Shown: positions 15,965-25,506 of the stretch, one piece after another
How the letters are laid out: each line of letters begins with the position of its first letter
Position numbering within the stretch: the first letter of the stretch is position 1
Assembly: GCA_963972255.1 (NCBI GenBank)
Contig: CAXATO010000008.1
Coordinates: 124,001 to 188,000 of the forward strand
Direction of reading: 5' to 3'
Source: UBA1479 sp002706405
GTDB taxonomy: Bacteria > Pseudomonadota > Alphaproteobacteria > Rhodospirillales > Casp-alpha2
DNA: 64,000 nt
Notes under the pieces: generated by a model
Database searches by the model: none
What the model was told of the DNA's origin: nothing
The model's input: only the letters and a program-made list of their open reading frames with translations
Program-made: the position numbers and the translations under genes

Positions 15965-15999
15965 ACGCGGCAGCCTGCGAGGGCTGCCGCGTTTTGTTT
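15965..15999. terminator. Bidirectional intrinsic terminator
   Basis: Perfect 11-bp stem (ACGCGGCAGCC/GGCTGCCGCGT) with a 6-base loop, followed by TTTGTTT on the plus strand and by CTTTTGTT on the minus strand. It sits between the convergent DUF465 gene and the acyl-CoA ligase gene and can serve both. Confidence 0.85.
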
Positions 16000-16013
16000 C
16001 GGGCATGATCTAA

Positions 16014-17648
16014 TTACGCCTCCGCCGCCGCTTCCCTTAGCTTGAACTTCTGGATCTTGCCCGTGCTGGTCTTCGGCAGGTCGCCGAACACTACGGTCTT
16101 CGGGCATTTGTAATGGGCCAGATTGTCGCGGCAGAATTGGATGATGTCGTCGGCCGTCGGTGCCGGCACGCCGGCTTTCAACTCCACGAAGGCGCAGGGG
16201 GTTTCGCCCCATTTGTCGTCGGGCTTGGCGACCACGGCGGCGGTCATGACGGCCGGATGCTTGTACAGCACGCTTTCGACCTCGATGGACGAGATGTTCT
16301 CGCCGCCCGAGATGATGATGTCCTTGGACCGGTCCTTGAGCTCGATATAGCCGTCCGGATGCATGACGCCGAGGTCGCCGGAGTGGAACCAGCCGCCGGC
16401 AAGGGACTTTTCCGTGGTCCCCGGATTCTTCAGATAGCCCTTCATGACGATATTGCCCTGGAACATGGCCTCGCCCATGGTTTTGCCGTCGGCGGGCACG
16501 GGCTGCATGGTGTCCGGGTCGATGATCTGCAGGTCGTTGAGGGCGTGATAGGGCACGCCCTGGCGGGCATTGAGCCGCGCCTGTTCCTCGATCGGCAGGT
16601 CGCTCCATTCCGGATGCCAGGCGCACATCACGGCGGGGCCGTAGGTTTCCGTCAGGCCGTAGGCATGGGTGACCTCGATGCCGTGGCGCTGCATGGCTTC
16701 GAGGGTCGCCGCCGGCGGCGGCGCGGCGGCGGCCATGAACTTGACCTTGTGGGAGAATTCCTTGCGTTCCGCGTCGCTGGCATTGACGACGAAACTCATG
16801 ACGATGGGCGCGCCGCACATGTGGGTGACCTTATGGTCGGCGATGGCGGCATAGATGGTGGCCGAATTGACCCGGCGCAGGCAGATGTTGGTGCCGCCCA
16901 GGGCCGCGATGGTCCAGGGGAAGCACCAGCCATTGCAGTGGAACATGGGCAGGGTCCAGAGATAGACCGGATGGTGCGCCATGTTCCAGCCGACGGCGTT
17001 GGAGACCGCGTTCAAATAAGCGCCCCGGTGATGATAGACCACGCCCTTGGGGTCGCCCGTGGTGCCGGAGGTATAGTTGAGGGAGATCGCCTGCCATTCG
17101 TCCTTGGGCAGGTCCCATTGGAAATCCTCGTCCCCTTCGGCCATCAGGCTTTCGTAATCGGTTTCGCCCAGGGTGACGTGCTTATGGTCGGCTTCGGAAT
17201 CGACGATGTCGATGACCAGGATATCGCGGTCGATCAGGGCGAGGGCCGCTTTCACCGTCGGCGCGAATTCCGTATCGGTCAGCAGACACTTGGCCTCGCC
17301 GTGGTTGAGGCAAAAGGCGATGGCCTCCGCGTCCAGGCGCACGTTGAGCGTATTGATGACCGCCCCCAGCATGGGCACGGCGAAGATGGACTCATACATC
17401 TCGGGCGTATTCGCCCCCATGATGGCGACCGTATCCAGATGGCCGATGCCCCGCTTGGACAGGGCCGAGGCCAGTTTCTTCGTCCGCGCGTAGGTCTCGC
17501 GCCAGGTGAAGCGCTTGGCGCCATGGATCACCGAGGGATGATCGGGATACACGCGGGCCACCCGTTTCAGGAAGGTGTTGGGGGACAGGGGGGTATAATT
17601 GGCGCGAACCGCGTCTAGGGCGCGTTCATACATATTGACTTCGCTCAA
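16014..17648 (-). CDS. AMP-dependent acyl-CoA ligase (medium/short-chain, AAE-like)
   Basis: 544 residues. Class I adenylate-forming enzyme that activates a carboxylic acid to acyl-AMP and then acyl-CoA. It has the P-loop NYTSGTTGDPKGVVYHHRGA, the YGLTETYGP motif, GWFHSGDLGVMHPDGYIELKDRSKD, and the C-terminal catalytic Lys region LPKTSTGKIQKFKLRE. The substrate is probably a short- to medium-chain fatty acid, by overall resemblance; this is not certain. The start is TTG at 17648: GGAGG lies 5 bases upstream, whereas the next Met (codon 6) has no good SD. It is divergent from prpE across 190 bases. Confidence 0.9.
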   Translation of the reverse strand: MSEVNMYERALDAVRANYTPLSPNTFLKRVARVYPDHPSVIHGAKRFTWRETYARTKKLASALSKRGIGHLDTVAIMGANTPEMYESIFAVPMLGAVINTLNVRLDAEAIAFCLNHGEAKCLLTDTEFAPTVKAALALIDRDILVIDIVDSEADHKHVTLGETDYESLMAEGDEDFQWDLPKDEWQAISLNYTSGTTGDPKGVVYHHRGAYLNAVSNAVGWNMAHHPVYLWTLPMFHCNGWCFPWTIAALGGTNICLRRVNSATIYAAIADHKVTHMCGAPIVMSFVVNASDAERKEFSHKVKFMAAAAPPPAATLEAMQRHGIEVTHAYGLTETYGPAVMCAWHPEWSDLPIEEQARLNARQGVPYHALNDLQIIDPDTMQPVPADGKTMGEAMFQGNIVMKGYLKNPGTTEKSLAGGWFHSGDLGVMHPDGYIELKDRSKDIIISGGENISSIEVESVLYKHPAVMTAAVVAKPDDKWGETPCAFVELKAGVPAPTADDIIQFCRDNLAHYKCPKTVVFGDLPKTSTGKIQKFKLREAAAEA

Positions 17649-17704
17649 GTCAGCCTCCGGCGAAAACGGTTATGTTCGGGCCAGTTCGTTGACCGCGGAC
17701 GAGG

Positions 17705-17717
17705 GGCACAATGTGCC
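17705..17717. promoter_or_regulatory. Perfect palindrome between acyl-CoA ligase and prpE
   Basis: GGCACA-A-TGTGCC is a perfect 6-1-6 palindrome in the middle of the divergent spacer, 57 bases from the ligase start and 121 bases from prpE. A nearby imperfect dyad (GGCAAAAAAC with GTTTTGGCC, about 17730-17752) overlaps a possible TTGGCA -35 for prpE. It is a plausible operator for joint control of the two acyl-CoA synthetases. Confidence 0.4.
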
Positions 17718-17838
17718 ACAAAGCACCTTGGCAAAAAACGCTGTTTTGGCCCACACTGCACAGATAAATGGCGCCGCCCCGGGGCAGGGGATCGGGCGCT
17801 AAAACGGCCAAAGCGCTGAAAAATGGGAGGTTCCACCG

Positions 17839-19752
17839 ATGACCAATGCCTATGACGTAGCTTACGCGCGTTCTCTCGACGATCCGGACGGTTTCTGGGG
17901 CGAGGCGGCGGAGGCGCTGGTCTGGACCAAGAAATGGGACAAAGTGCTGGATGACAGCGGGGCGCCCATCTACCGCTGGTTCACGGGCGGTGAGCTGAAC
18001 ACCTGTTACAACTGTCTGGATCGTCATGTCGATGAAGGCAACGGCGGCCGCACGGCCCTGATCTATGACAGCCCGGTCACCGGCGGCACGCAACGCAGCT
18101 ATTCCTATCTGGAACTGCGCGACGAGGTCGCCAAATTCGCGGGCGCCCTGGCGGCCCAGGGCGTGGGCAAGGGCGACCGGGTCGTCATCTACATGCCCAT
18201 GGTGCCGGAAGCGGCCATCGCCATGCTAGCCTGCGCGCGCCTAGGGGCCATTCATTCCGTGGTGTTCGGCGGGTTCGCCTCGAACGAACTGGCCGTGCGC
18301 ATCGACGACGCCAAGCCCAAGGCCGTGGTCAGCGCGACCTGCGGGATCGAGGTCAACCGGGTCATCGAATACATGCCGCTGCTGCAAGGGGCCATTGATC
18401 TGGCCAAACACAAGCCGGACACGGTGATCATCCTGTCCCGCCCGGAATGCGAGGTCGATCTGGCGGCCTACGGCTATCTCGACTGGGCCACGGTGGCGGC
18501 CAAGGCCGCCCCCCACGATTGCGTGCCCGTGGCGGCGACGGACCCGCTGTATATCCTCTATACCTCGGGCACCACGGGCAAGCCCAAGGGCGTGGTGCGC
18601 GACAACGGCGGCCACGCGGTGGCGCTCAAATGGTCCATGAAATACGTCTATGACGCGGACCCGGGTGATGTCTATTGGGCGGCCTCGGACGTCGGTTGGG
18701 TGGTCGGCCATTCCTATATTGTCTATGCGCCGCTGCTCCACGGCTGCACGACGATCTTCTACGAAGGCAAGCCCGTGGGCACGCCCGATGCCGGGGCCTT
18801 CTGGCGGGTCATCGCCGATCACAAGGTGAAGATCTTGTTCACCGCGCCTACGGCCTTCCGCGCCATCAAGAAGGAAGACCCCAACGGGGAGTTCCTGAAG
18901 AAATACGACATGTCCTCGTTCAAGATGCTGTTCCTGGCGGGCGAGCGGACCGATCCGCCGACCCTGGAATGGGCCGAGAAGACCCTAGGCGTGCCGGTTA
19001 TCGACCATTGGTGGCAGACCGAAACGGGCTGGGCCATTGCGTCCAACTGCATGGGATTACACCGTTTTCCGGTAAAGGCGGGTTCGCCGACCAAGCCGTG
19101 CCCCGGCTGGAACGTCCAGGTCCTGGACGAAGAAACCCACGAGCCCGTCAAGCCCGGGGAAATCGGTGCCATCTGCGTCAAGCTGCCCATGCCGCCGTCC
19201 AGCCTGCCGACCCTGTGGAACGCCGATAAGCGCTTCCGCGAGGCCTATCTGAATGAATATCCGGGCTACTACAAAACCGCCGATGCCGGTGTGTTCGACG
19301 AAGACGGCTATATCTCGATCATGGCGCGCACGGACGACATCATCAACGTGGCGGGCCATCGCCTGTCGACGGGCGGGATGGAAGAGGTTTTGGCCGCCCA
19401 TCCCGATGTCGCCGAATGCGCCGTGATCGGTGTGGCCGACGACATGAAGGGCCAGTTGCCCATCGGCTTCCTGGTGCTCAAGGCCGGCGTGACCAAGGGG
19501 GCCGACGAGATCGTCGACGAGGTCGTGACGCTTGTCCGCCAGCGGATCGGCCCCGTCGCGGCCTTCAAGCAGGCGACGGTGGTCCCGCGCCTGCCCAAGA
19601 CGCGGTCCGGCAAGATTTTGCGCGGCACCATGCAGAAAATCGCCGACAACGAGCCTTGGAAGATGCCGGCGACCATCGACGACCCAGCCATTCTCGAGGA
19701 AATCACCGACGCGTTGAAGGACATCGGCTACGGCGCGTCCCGCAAGGGCTAA
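17839..19752 (+). CDS. prpE: Propionyl-CoA synthetase
   Basis: 637 residues. ACS-type adenylate-forming enzyme that makes propionyl-CoA from propionate. The PrpE-type N-terminus (AYDVAYARSLDDPDGFWGEA) and the substrate-pocket stretch DVGWVVGHSYIVYAPLLHG are present. So are the P-loop YTSGTTGKPKGV, DHWWQTETGWAI, and the acetylatable-Lys motif PKTRSGKILRGTM near the C-terminus. The ATG is preceded by GGGAGG. It lies back to back with a second acyl-CoA ligase and ahead of a semialdehyde dehydrogenase, suggesting short-chain acid catabolism. The C-terminal Lys is a known site of acetylation control in this family. Confidence 0.93.
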   Translation: MTNAYDVAYARSLDDPDGFWGEAAEALVWTKKWDKVLDDSGAPIYRWFTGGELNTCYNCLDRHVDEGNGGRTALIYDSPVTGGTQRSYSYLELRDEVAKFAGALAAQGVGKGDRVVIYMPMVPEAAIAMLACARLGAIHSVVFGGFASNELAVRIDDAKPKAVVSATCGIEVNRVIEYMPLLQGAIDLAKHKPDTVIILSRPECEVDLAAYGYLDWATVAAKAAPHDCVPVAATDPLYILYTSGTTGKPKGVVRDNGGHAVALKWSMKYVYDADPGDVYWAASDVGWVVGHSYIVYAPLLHGCTTIFYEGKPVGTPDAGAFWRVIADHKVKILFTAPTAFRAIKKEDPNGEFLKKYDMSSFKMLFLAGERTDPPTLEWAEKTLGVPVIDHWWQTETGWAIASNCMGLHRFPVKAGSPTKPCPGWNVQVLDEETHEPVKPGEIGAICVKLPMPPSSLPTLWNADKRFREAYLNEYPGYYKTADAGVFDEDGYISIMARTDDIINVAGHRLSTGGMEEVLAAHPDVAECAVIGVADDMKGQLPIGFLVLKAGVTKGADEIVDEVVTLVRQRIGPVAAFKQATVVPRLPKTRSGKILRGTMQKIADNEPWKMPATIDDPAILEEITDALKDIGYGASRKG

Positions 19753-19900
19753 GTCGTGCCCCTATGACCTAACTGTTTTTCCTGTCTGGCCCATTGAGGC
19801 TGGACGCCGGATCAGGCATGGTGCGGGCAACGGGCGGCGCGCGGCCGCTTGAGGGTGCGCTGCGCCCGCTTCCCTAACCAAAAATTCGAGGATATCCACC

Positions 19901-21334
19901 ATGTACAACGATGTCTTGCTGTTCATCGACGGCGAATGGACCAAGGCGGCCGCGGGCCGCACGATGCCGGTTGAAAACCCGGCCACGGGCGAAGTCATCG
20001 GCACCGTCGCCCATGCGGATCAGAGCGACTTGGACCGGGCGCTGGAAGCCGCCGACAAGGGATTCAAGGAATGGCGGCAGGTCTCGGGCTTCGACCGCGC
20101 CAAGGTGCTGCGCAAGGCGGCCGATCTGCTGCGCGAGCGCGCCGACAAGATCGCGCCCCTGATGACCCTGGAACAGGGAAAGACCCTGCCGGAAGCCAAG
20201 GGCGAAATCATGGTCGCCGCCGACGTCACCGACTGGAACGCCGAGGAAGCGCGCCGCACCTATGGCCGCATCATTCCGGCCCGTGCCGGCAACGTCTATC
20301 AGATGGTGATCAAGGAGCCCGTGGGCCCCGTCGCCGCCTTCACGCCCTGGAACTTCCCCATCAACCAAGCCGTGCGCAAGATTGCCTGCGCCCTTGCAGC
20401 CGGCTGCTCCATCATCGTCAAGGCGGCCGAGGAAACCCCGTCGTCGCCGGCGGAACTGGTCCGCTGCTTCGCCGATGCGGGCGTGCCCGCTGGGGCCATC
20501 AACCTGGTCTATGGCGTGCCGGCGGAAATTTCCGAATACCTGATTCCGCATCCGGTGATCCGCAAGATTTCCTTCACCGGGTCGACCGTGGTCGGCAAGC
20601 ATCTGGCGGCCCTGGCCGGCACGCATATGAAGCGTGCGACCATGGAACTGGGCGGTCATGCGCCGTCCATCGTATTCGACGACGCCGATGTCGATCTCGC
20701 GGTGAAGATCCTGCGCGCCAATAAGCAGCGCAACGCGGGCCAGGTCTGCGTATCGCCGACCCGTTTCCTGATCCAGGAAGGCGTGTACGAACAGTTCGTC
20801 GACAAGTTCACGAACGGCATGAAATCCATCAAGGTCGGCGACGGCATGTCCGCCGACAGCCAGATGGGCCCGATGGCCAACCCCCGGCGCATCACCGCCA
20901 TGGAGGAATTCATCGGCGACGCCGTGCAGAAGGGGGCCAGCCTGAAGACCGGCGGCAAGCGCATCGGCAACAAGGGCAACTTCTTCGAGCCCACCGTGCT
21001 GACCGACGTTCCCCTGGATGCGCGCATCATGAACGAAGAACCCTTTGGCCCGGTCGCCGTGATTGCGCCGTTCAAGGGCTTTGACGATGTGGTCGCGGAA
21101 GCCAACCGGCTGCCCTTCGGCCTGGCCGCCTATGCCTATACGGGATCGGCCAAGACGGCGCAGGACCTGGCGACCAGCGTGGAAAGCGGGATGATTTCCA
21201 TCAACCACCACGGCATCGCCCTGCCGGAAACGCCGTTTGGCGGCGTCAAGGATTCGGGCTACGGCTCCGAAGGCGGCACGGAAGCCATCGAAGCCTATCT
21301 GAACCCGAAGTTCGTGACCCAGGCGAGCCTCTAG
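19901..21334 (+). CDS. gabD: NAD(P)-dependent succinate-semialdehyde dehydrogenase-like aldehyde dehydrogenase
   Basis: 477 residues, the length of GabD/ALDH5-type enzymes. Catalytic residues are visible: N151 (TPWNFP), E249 (MELGGHAP) and nucleophile C283 (NAGQVCVSP). The FTGSTVVGK turn of the cofactor site is intact. It oxidises a short semialdehyde to the acid; succinate semialdehyde is the most likely substrate, but glutarate or other semialdehydes are possible. The ATG follows GAGGATATCCACC. An aspartate-type aminotransferase gene follows 38 bases later, so the two could run transamination then oxidation. Confidence 0.85.
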   Translation: MYNDVLLFIDGEWTKAAAGRTMPVENPATGEVIGTVAHADQSDLDRALEAADKGFKEWRQVSGFDRAKVLRKAADLLRERADKIAPLMTLEQGKTLPEAKGEIMVAADVTDWNAEEARRTYGRIIPARAGNVYQMVIKEPVGPVAAFTPWNFPINQAVRKIACALAAGCSIIVKAAEETPSSPAELVRCFADAGVPAGAINLVYGVPAEISEYLIPHPVIRKISFTGSTVVGKHLAALAGTHMKRATMELGGHAPSIVFDDADVDLAVKILRANKQRNAGQVCVSPTRFLIQEGVYEQFVDKFTNGMKSIKVGDGMSADSQMGPMANPRRITAMEEFIGDAVQKGASLKTGGKRIGNKGNFFEPTVLTDVPLDARIMNEEPFGPVAVIAPFKGFDDVVAEANRLPFGLAAYAYTGSAKTAQDLATSVESGMISINHHGIALPETPFGGVKDSGYGSEGGTEAIEAYLNPKFVTQASL

Positions 21335-21372
21335 GCACCGCCGCAAACCCTCTACAGGGCATGGAGAGAGCC

Positions 21373-22653
21373 ATGACGGACCTGACCCAGGCGGGCGGCG
21401 ACGCCCTTGCCAAATCCCATGACCAGGCCAAGGCGCGCTATGGCGATATCCGGGGCCGCAACCTGGCCCTGGACATGACCCGCGGCAAGCCATCGGCGGC
21501 GCAGTTGGATTTATCCGATGCGCTGCTGACCAACGTAACGGCGGAGGACGTGCGTGACGACGACGGCACGGACCTGCGCAATTACGGCGGCCTGGCCGGG
21601 ACACCGGCCTGCCGCAAGCTGTTCGGTGACTACCTGGGTGTGCCCGCCGATCAGGTCGTGATCGGCGGCAACTCGTCCCTGCAGATGATGTACGGGGTTC
21701 TGGCCCGCGCCATGACCTTCGGTGTCGTGGGCGGGAAGGGGCCTTGGCGGGACGAAGGGGCGACCGTGATCTGCCCCGTGCCCGGCTATGACCGGCATTT
21801 CGCGATTTGCGAGGAACTGGGCCTGGACATGGTGTCCGTCGACATGAAAGACGACGGGCCCGACATGGATGCGGTCGAGGAATTGGTCAAAGACCCCAAG
21901 GTCAAAGCCATCTGGTGCGTGCCCAAGTATTCCAACCCGACGGGGGCGACCTATTCGGACGCCGTCGTCGACCGGCTGGCCACGATGAAAGCGGCGGCAC
22001 CCGATTTCCGCATCCTGTGGGACAACGCCTATGCCGTCCACCATCTGGGCCAGGGACTGGACGAAGTTGCCGACATTCTCACCGTCTGTGAAAAAGCTGG
22101 CTGCCCGGACCGCCCGTTCATCTTCGGTTCGACCTCCAAGATCACCTATGCGGGGGCCGGCATTGCCGTGTTCGCCGGGTCCAAGGCCAACGTCAAGGAC
22201 GCCCTGGACCATCTGTTCTTCGAAACCATCGGGCCGGACAAGATCACCCAGCTGCGTCAGGTGAAGTTCTTCAAGGATATGGACGGCATTCTCGCCCACA
22301 TGGACGGTCATGCGGAGCTCTGCGCGCCCAAATTCAAGGCCGTGGACGACGCGCTGACCAAGCATCTTGCGGGCAAGGGCATCGCGACCTGGACCCGGCC
22401 CAAGGGCGGCTATTTCGTCAGCCTGGACGTGCTCGACGGTTGCGCCAAGGAGGTCATCCGCCTGGCCGGTGAGGCCGGGGTCAAGCTGACCCCCGCCGGA
22501 TCCTGCTTCCCCTATGGCAAGGACCCCAACGACCGCAATATCCGCCTCGCCCCGACGTTGCCGCCCCTGGAAGAGGTCGTCCAGGCCATGGAAGTGGTTT
22601 GCGCCTGCGTCGAGTTGGCCTGTTTGAACAAACTGGCGGCCGACGCCGCGTGA
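21373..22653 (+). CDS. Aspartate aminotransferase, type Ic (Corynebacterium AspT-like)
   Basis: 426 residues. PLP fold type I aminotransferase. It resembles the actinobacterial AspT group (LALDMTRGKPSAAQLDLSDA, DGTDLRNYGGL, CPVPGYDRHF, DNAYAVHH, and Schiff-base K256 in GSTSKITYAGAG) rather than the common AspC. Aspartate/2-oxoglutarate transamination is inferred from that group. I use the ATG at 21373 because GGAGAG lies 4 bases upstream of it; the ATG 12 bases earlier lacks an SD. The stop TGA overlaps the GTG of the downstream exporter gene. Confidence 0.88.
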   Translation: MTDLTQAGGDALAKSHDQAKARYGDIRGRNLALDMTRGKPSAAQLDLSDALLTNVTAEDVRDDDGTDLRNYGGLAGTPACRKLFGDYLGVPADQVVIGGNSSLQMMYGVLARAMTFGVVGGKGPWRDEGATVICPVPGYDRHFAICEELGLDMVSVDMKDDGPDMDAVEELVKDPKVKAIWCVPKYSNPTGATYSDAVVDRLATMKAAAPDFRILWDNAYAVHHLGQGLDEVADILTVCEKAGCPDRPFIFGSTSKITYAGAGIAVFAGSKANVKDALDHLFFETIGPDKITQLRQVKFFKDMDGILAHMDGHAELCAPKFKAVDDALTKHLAGKGIATWTRPKGGYFVSLDVLDGCAKEVIRLAGEAGVKLTPAGSCFPYGKDPNDRNIRLAPTLPPLEEVVQAMEVVCACVELACLNKLAADAA

Positions 22654-23585
22654 CGGGCACCGCCCCTCGGCCCGCGCCTGCCGCGCCGGATATGGGCGAG
22701 GGGGGCTGGCATTGGGGGGCTGCGGCCGCCGCCACGTTCTGCATTTGCGTCTGGGGTGCCGTGCCGCTGGTGACCAAGGTCGCCGCCCAGGAAATGGACG
22801 GCCTGTTGGTCGGTATCCTGCGCGTCGTGTTCTGCCTGCCCGTGGTGGCGGTGATGCTGGCCGGCCGGCGCCGGCCCGTGCCCCGCAGTTGGCCCTTGTG
22901 GCGCGCCCTGACGCTGGTCGGCCTGTCGTCCTTCATCGGCTTTCCCGTGCTGTTCAGCCTGGGCCAAAGCATGACTACGGCCAGCCACGGCGGCCTGATC
23001 CTGGCCTCGGCCCCGATCCTGACCGGCATCGTCGCGGCCCTGTGGCACCGCAAGCTGCCCGGGCTGGCCTGGGTCGCGGGCGCCATTCTAGGGTTTGCCG
23101 GGGTCGCCACATTGATCCTGATCCGGGCCGAGGGCATGCCGACGGACGCCCGGCCATCCCTGGTGGGGGACTTGATCGTCCTCGCCGGCGTGTTGTCTGT
23201 CGCGGTCGGCTATGTGTCGGGGGCACAGTTGTCCAAGACCCTGGGGCCGGCCACCGTGACCTTTTGGGCCAATCTGGTGGCGTCCCTGCTGATCCTGCCC
23301 TGGGCCATATGGTGGCTTGCGGCCATTGATCTGGGCGCCGTCAGCTGGGACACCTGGACGGGGATCGTCTATCTGGCGGCCTTCGCCCAGGTCATCAATT
23401 TCGTGCTGTGGTATTGGGCCATGGAAAAGGGCGGGATCGCGCGCATCGCGGCGTTCCAGTTCGTGCAGCCGGTAATCACCTTGATCCTGGCCGTGATATT
23501 CCTGGGCGAACTGATGACCCTGCCGCTGCTGGCGTCAGCGGCGCTGATCCTGGCCGGGGTCGGCCTGTGTCAGTTCAAGCGTTAG
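22650..23585 (+). CDS. EamA/DMT-family transporter
   Basis: 311 residues with about ten hydrophobic helices in two EamA repeats (first about 25-150, second about 165-310). Recognisable pieces are GLILASAPILTGIVAALWHRKLPGLAW and FWANLVASLLILPWAIW. DMT proteins export metabolites such as amino acids across the inner membrane; the substrate is unknown. The GTG at 22650 overlaps the aminotransferase stop (GTGA), so translation is coupled. That link suggests export of an amino acid or keto acid related to the enzyme upstream. It converges with the DUF1013 gene after 15 bases. Confidence 0.85.
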   Translation: MTGTAPRPAPAAPDMGEGGWHWGAAAAATFCICVWGAVPLVTKVAAQEMDGLLVGILRVVFCLPVVAVMLAGRRRPVPRSWPLWRALTLVGLSSFIGFPVLFSLGQSMTTASHGGLILASAPILTGIVAALWHRKLPGLAWVAGAILGFAGVATLILIRAEGMPTDARPSLVGDLIVLAGVLSVAVGYVSGAQLSKTLGPATVTFWANLVASLLILPWAIWWLAAIDLGAVSWDTWTGIVYLAAFAQVINFVLWYWAMEKGGIARIAAFQFVQPVITLILAVIFLGELMTLPLLASAALILAGVGLCQFKR

Positions 23586-23600
23586 GGGCGCAGGTCAGGA

Positions 23601-24263
23601 TCAGTCCTGATTGCTTTCGGAAGACGGCCACACGCTTTCGGCGGTCGGCGTCGGCGCGGTGACAGGCTCGGCCGGTGCCGGCGGTGCCGCCGGTTCCATG
23701 CCCTGGGCGCCGGAAGCCTGGGTCGCCGGGCCGTGGTTATTGCCGGCGCGGGCACGGGCGATGGCGATGACCTTTTCCAGGTCGTCCGCCGTACACAGGC
23801 CCAAACCCACCGGGTTCTGCGGCTTGATGTTCGACGTATTCCAGTGCGAGCGGTCGCGCACCGACACGATGGTCGGCTTGGTCGTGCCGATCAGCTTGGA
23901 AATCTGGCCGTCCGACATTTCCGGATAGTTCTTCACCAGCCAAGCGATGGCGTCGGGCCGGTCCTGGCGCTTGGCCACGGGGGTGTAGCGCGCACCCTTG
24001 GACTTCTTCGGCAGCGGCAGATTGGGCTTGGCGGCTTTCAGGCTGGCCGAGGGGTCGCCTTCGCAGCGGGTTAGTTCCTCTTGGGTCAGCTCACCGGTCT
24101 GAACGGGGTCGAGCCCCTGCATTCCGACGGCAACTTCGTCGTCGGCGATGGCCTGGACTTCCAGTTCATGCAGACCGCAGAATTCGGCGATCTGCCTGAA
24201 GGTGAGGGCCGTGTTCTCCACGAGCCAGACGGCTGTGGCCTTCGGCATCAACGGACGCGCCAT
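23601..24263 (-). CDS. DUF1013 family protein (alphaproteobacterial RNA polymerase-associated regulator)
   Basis: 220 residues. MARPLMPKATAVWLVENTAL, TFRQIAEFCGLHELEVQAIAD and the second HTH-like unit AIAWLVKNYPEMSDGQISKLIGTTKPT are the DUF1013 signature. The middle has a Lys-rich linker (PLPKKSKGARYTPVAKRQ), and the last 45 residues are Ala/Pro/Thr-rich and disordered. From memory, a Caulobacter member has been reported to associate with RNA polymerase and control cell-cycle transcription; I hold this only moderately firmly. It stands alone, in the same direction as the quinone oxidoreductase gene but 140 bases downstream. Confidence 0.85.
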   Translation of the reverse strand: MARPLMPKATAVWLVENTALTFRQIAEFCGLHELEVQAIADDEVAVGMQGLDPVQTGELTQEELTRCEGDPSASLKAAKPNLPLPKKSKGARYTPVAKRQDRPDAIAWLVKNYPEMSDGQISKLIGTTKPTIVSVRDRSHWNTSNIKPQNPVGLGLCTADDLEKVIAIARARAGNNHGPATQASGAQGMEPAAPPAPAEPVTAPTPTAESVWPSSESNQD

Positions 24264-24404
24264 AATTACCTTCCCATTCGGAGTTGGATTTCGGGATTGT
24301 CTGATCGACCAGCACGCCCCCGCGCGTACGGGGACGCACCGGAACTTGCGACGTTATATAGGCACAAGGGCCCTCGGGTCAAAGGATCAGATTGATTTTG
24401 GGGG

Positions 24405-25406
24405 CTATTCTGCAACCTGGAACACGATTTTTCCGATGTGTTGGTTGGATTCCATCAATTCATGGGCTTCGCGCGCCTGATCCAGGGAAAAAGTCTTGTA
24501 AATCACGGGTTTGACCGCGCCTTTCTCGATCAGCGGCCACACGGTCTCCCGCACGGCCTTGGCGATCACGCCTTTGCGCGCGACCGATTGCGCGCGCAAG
24601 GTGGACCCGGTGATGGTCAGGCGTTTCAACATCAACGGCATGAAATTGATTTCGGCCTTCGATCCCTTCATGAAGGCGATATTGACCAGGCGCCCGTCGC
24701 GGTTCAGGGATTTCAGGTTCTTTTCGATGTAGTCGCCGCCGACCATGTCCAGGATCACGTCGACCCCCTTGCCGCCGGTGAATTCCTTGGCGGCGGCGAC
24801 AAAGTCCTCTTCCTTGTAATTGACGGCCCGTTCCGCGCCCAAATCCAGGCAGGCCTGGCATTTCTCGGCGCTGCCGGCGGTGGCGATGACCTTCGCGCCC
24901 AGACGGCTCGCGACCTGGATCGCCGTGGTGCCGATGCCGGACGTGCCGCCGTGGACCATCAGGGCCTCGCCCGGTTTCAGGTCGCCGCGTTCGTACAAAT
25001 TGGTCCACACGGTGAAGAAGGTTTCCGGCAGCGCCGCCGCTTCAACCATGGACAGGCCTTTCGGCACGGGCAGGCATTGCTCGGTGGGGGCCGTGACGTA
25101 TTCGCCATAGCCGCCGCCCGCGACCAACGCGCAGAGCGCATCGCCCACGGCCCAGCCTTCGACCCCTTCGCCCAGGGCCGCAACCGTGCCGGAAACCTCC
25201 AGCCCGGGAATGTCCGTGACGCCCTCGGGCGGTGCGTAATGGCCCAGGCGCTGGACCACGTCGGGGCGGTTGACGCCGGCGGCGGCGACCTTGATCAGAA
25301 CCTCGCCTTTGGCGGGGGCGGGCACGGGACGGGTCGTGATGCGCAGTTGTTCCGGGCCGCCGGGTTCGGCGATTTCGACGCAGGTCATTTCCGTAGGCAG
25401 GGACAT
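24405..25406 (-). CDS. NAD(P)H quinone oxidoreductase, zeta-crystallin-like MDR family
   Basis: 333 residues. Medium-chain dehydrogenase/reductase without structural zinc Cys motifs, as in QorA. The GroES-like half has VLIKVAAAGVNRPDVVQRLGHY. The Rossmann half has VHGGTSGIGTTAIQVASRLG and LDMVGGDYIEKNL. It reduces quinones or related enones with NAD(P)H in the cytosol. The start at 25406 (MSLPTEMTCVEIAEPGG) is preferred; an internal Met at codon 7 is an alternative. It is divergent from the DUF1192 gene across about 100 bases. Confidence 0.9.
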   Translation of the reverse strand: MSLPTEMTCVEIAEPGGPEQLRITTRPVPAPAKGEVLIKVAAAGVNRPDVVQRLGHYAPPEGVTDIPGLEVSGTVAALGEGVEGWAVGDALCALVAGGGYGEYVTAPTEQCLPVPKGLSMVEAAALPETFFTVWTNLYERGDLKPGEALMVHGGTSGIGTTAIQVASRLGAKVIATAGSAEKCQACLDLGAERAVNYKEEDFVAAAKEFTGGKGVDVILDMVGGDYIEKNLKSLNRDGRLVNIAFMKGSKAEINFMPLMLKRLTITGSTLRAQSVARKGVIAKAVRETVWPLIEKGAVKPVIYKTFSLDQAREAHELMESNQHIGKIVFQVAE

Positions 25407-25506
25407 GGGGGCTATCCGTTCGCTATTGGGTTTTCGAAAGGCCCCTTCACCTAGTAGATTGAGCCCCCAAAGTGCAAGAGGGCAAAGTGCAGAAAGGGAC
25501 GGCGCC

